In this document: positions 16,461 through 16,647 of the stretch, piece after piece | Numbering within the stretch: the first letter of the stretch is position 1 | How the letters are laid out: every line of letters starts with the position of its first letter | Source: CAZTLI01 sp964614375 | Lineage (GTDB): Bacteria; Chloroflexota; Anaerolineae; Aggregatilineales; Phototrophicaceae | Assembly (NCBI GenBank): GCA_964614375.1 | Contig: CAZTLI010000067.1 | Span: 1 to 16,647 of the forward strand | DNA length: 16,647 nucleotides | Direction of reading: 5' to 3' | Made by a program: the position numbers and the translations under genes | Notes under the pieces: model-generated | The model's database searches: none | The model's input: the letters and a program-made list of their open reading frames with translations, nothing else | What the model was told of the DNA's origin: nothing

Positions 16461-16498
16461 AAACCGTCGATTTCAATGAAGTCGGCGGTTTTCTTTTG
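16461..16498 (+). terminator. Rho-independent terminator after the secreted-protein gene
   Basis: The arms 16461-16474 and 16478-16491 pair almost completely (two G-U pairs; outer part AAACCG/CGGTTT) around an AAT loop, and the strand continues with TTTTCTTTT. It lies 24 nt after the stop codon and is one of the strongest hairpins in the window. Confidence 0.92.
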
Positions 16499-16507
16499 TA
16501 ACCCAAC

Positions 16508-16538
16508 AAAAAAAACGGACACCCGCTTGAGTGCCCGT
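16508..16538 (-). terminator. Rho-independent terminator of the incoming - strand gene
   Basis: On the - strand ACGGGCACTC (16538-16529) pairs with GGGTGTCCGT-type sequence ending at 16515 over 10 bp (two G-U pairs) with a 4-nt loop, followed by an uninterrupted T run (8 A on the + strand, 16508-16515). It lies back to back with the + strand terminator, so both convergent units have their own. Confidence 0.9.
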
Positions 16539-16570
16539 CGTCCATGTTTGATGTGTTTCGGTCTGGCGGC

Positions 16571-16647
16571 TTAGAAAGCGCCTTTTTGCTTGAGCATTGC
16601 CGGGATGGTCATCAGGATGATTTTGATGTCCAGCCACAGCGACCAGT
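16571..16647 (-). CDS. Sugar transferase C-terminus (polyprenyl-phosphate glycosylphosphotransferase), partial
   Basis: Only the last 24 codons are in the window. They read WSLWLDIKIIL and end in KGAF before a TAA stop. This closely fits the invariant C-terminus of bacterial sugar transferases (PF02397) that load the first sugar phosphate onto the lipid carrier in exopolysaccharide or O-antigen synthesis (usual form WSxWLDxxIxxxT...KGAY/F). The gene runs off the right edge; a terminator follows its stop by 32 nt. The short length limits certainty, but the pattern is distinctive. Confidence 0.85.
   Translation of the reverse strand, partial: WSLWLDIKIILMTIPAMLKQKGAF

Noticed and set aside
1..16647. 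CRISPR arrays, integrases, toxin-antitoxin pairs or phage-defence genes
   Set aside because: No regularly spaced repeats and no such protein families were seen on either strand.

Overview
The window is a draft-assembly piece (two N runs) from a bacterium that oxidises CO aerobically. The organism is probably a member of the Chloroflexota, perhaps Anaerolineae-like. This rests on circumstantial signs: a form I (molybdenum-copper) CO dehydrogenase, large secreted proteins with PTxTPxP-type linkers, and a moderate base composition. No rRNA or marker gene confirms it.

Region 1 (1-6381, + strand) is a cox operon: the end of coxG, then coxM, coxS and coxL (medium, small and large CO dehydrogenase subunits in form I order), then an XdhC/CoxI-type maturation factor carrying two C-terminal YHS metal-binding domains. 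A DUF4213/DUF364 'putative heavy-metal chelation' protein follows, overlapping the maturation gene by 4 nt. CoxL has the form I active-site signature AYRCSFR. The 100-N run in the 5' end of coxL is almost certainly a scaffolding artefact: the same 55 bp lie on both sides, and collapsing them restores one open frame of 818 codons. The last two genes make a plausible metal-handling or cofactor-assembly module for the Mo-Cu site, and this is the most interesting part of the window.

Region 2 (6399-7295) holds the 3' half of an alpha/beta-hydrolase gene (- strand, nucleophile half missing), then a tRNA-Asp(GTC) on the - strand with a clear promoter and a rho-independent terminator.

Region 3 (7296-11983) has glgB (glycogen branching enzyme) facing an OmpR-type response regulator; their stop codons overlap. 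A sensor histidine kinase is transcribed divergently from the regulator. The regulator's promoter lies inside the kinase leader.

Region 4 (11984-13046) has a small flavin reductase-like FMN-binding protein on the - strand. An AT-rich intergenic stretch of about 480 bp follows; it carries a small inverted repeat, and a pair of 14-bp direct repeats 21 bp apart just before the next gene.

Region 5 (13047-16647) is one very large secreted protein: signal peptide, right-handed beta-helix, PA14, Pro/Thr linker, cadherin-like tandem domain, Gly linker and Pro-rich tail. It is interrupted by a 10-N gap inside PA14. A strong terminator follows it, back to back with the terminator of an incoming - strand gene whose last codons match the C-terminus of a polyprenyl-phosphate sugar transferase. 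That neighbour suggests exopolysaccharide or cell-surface functions for this end of the window.
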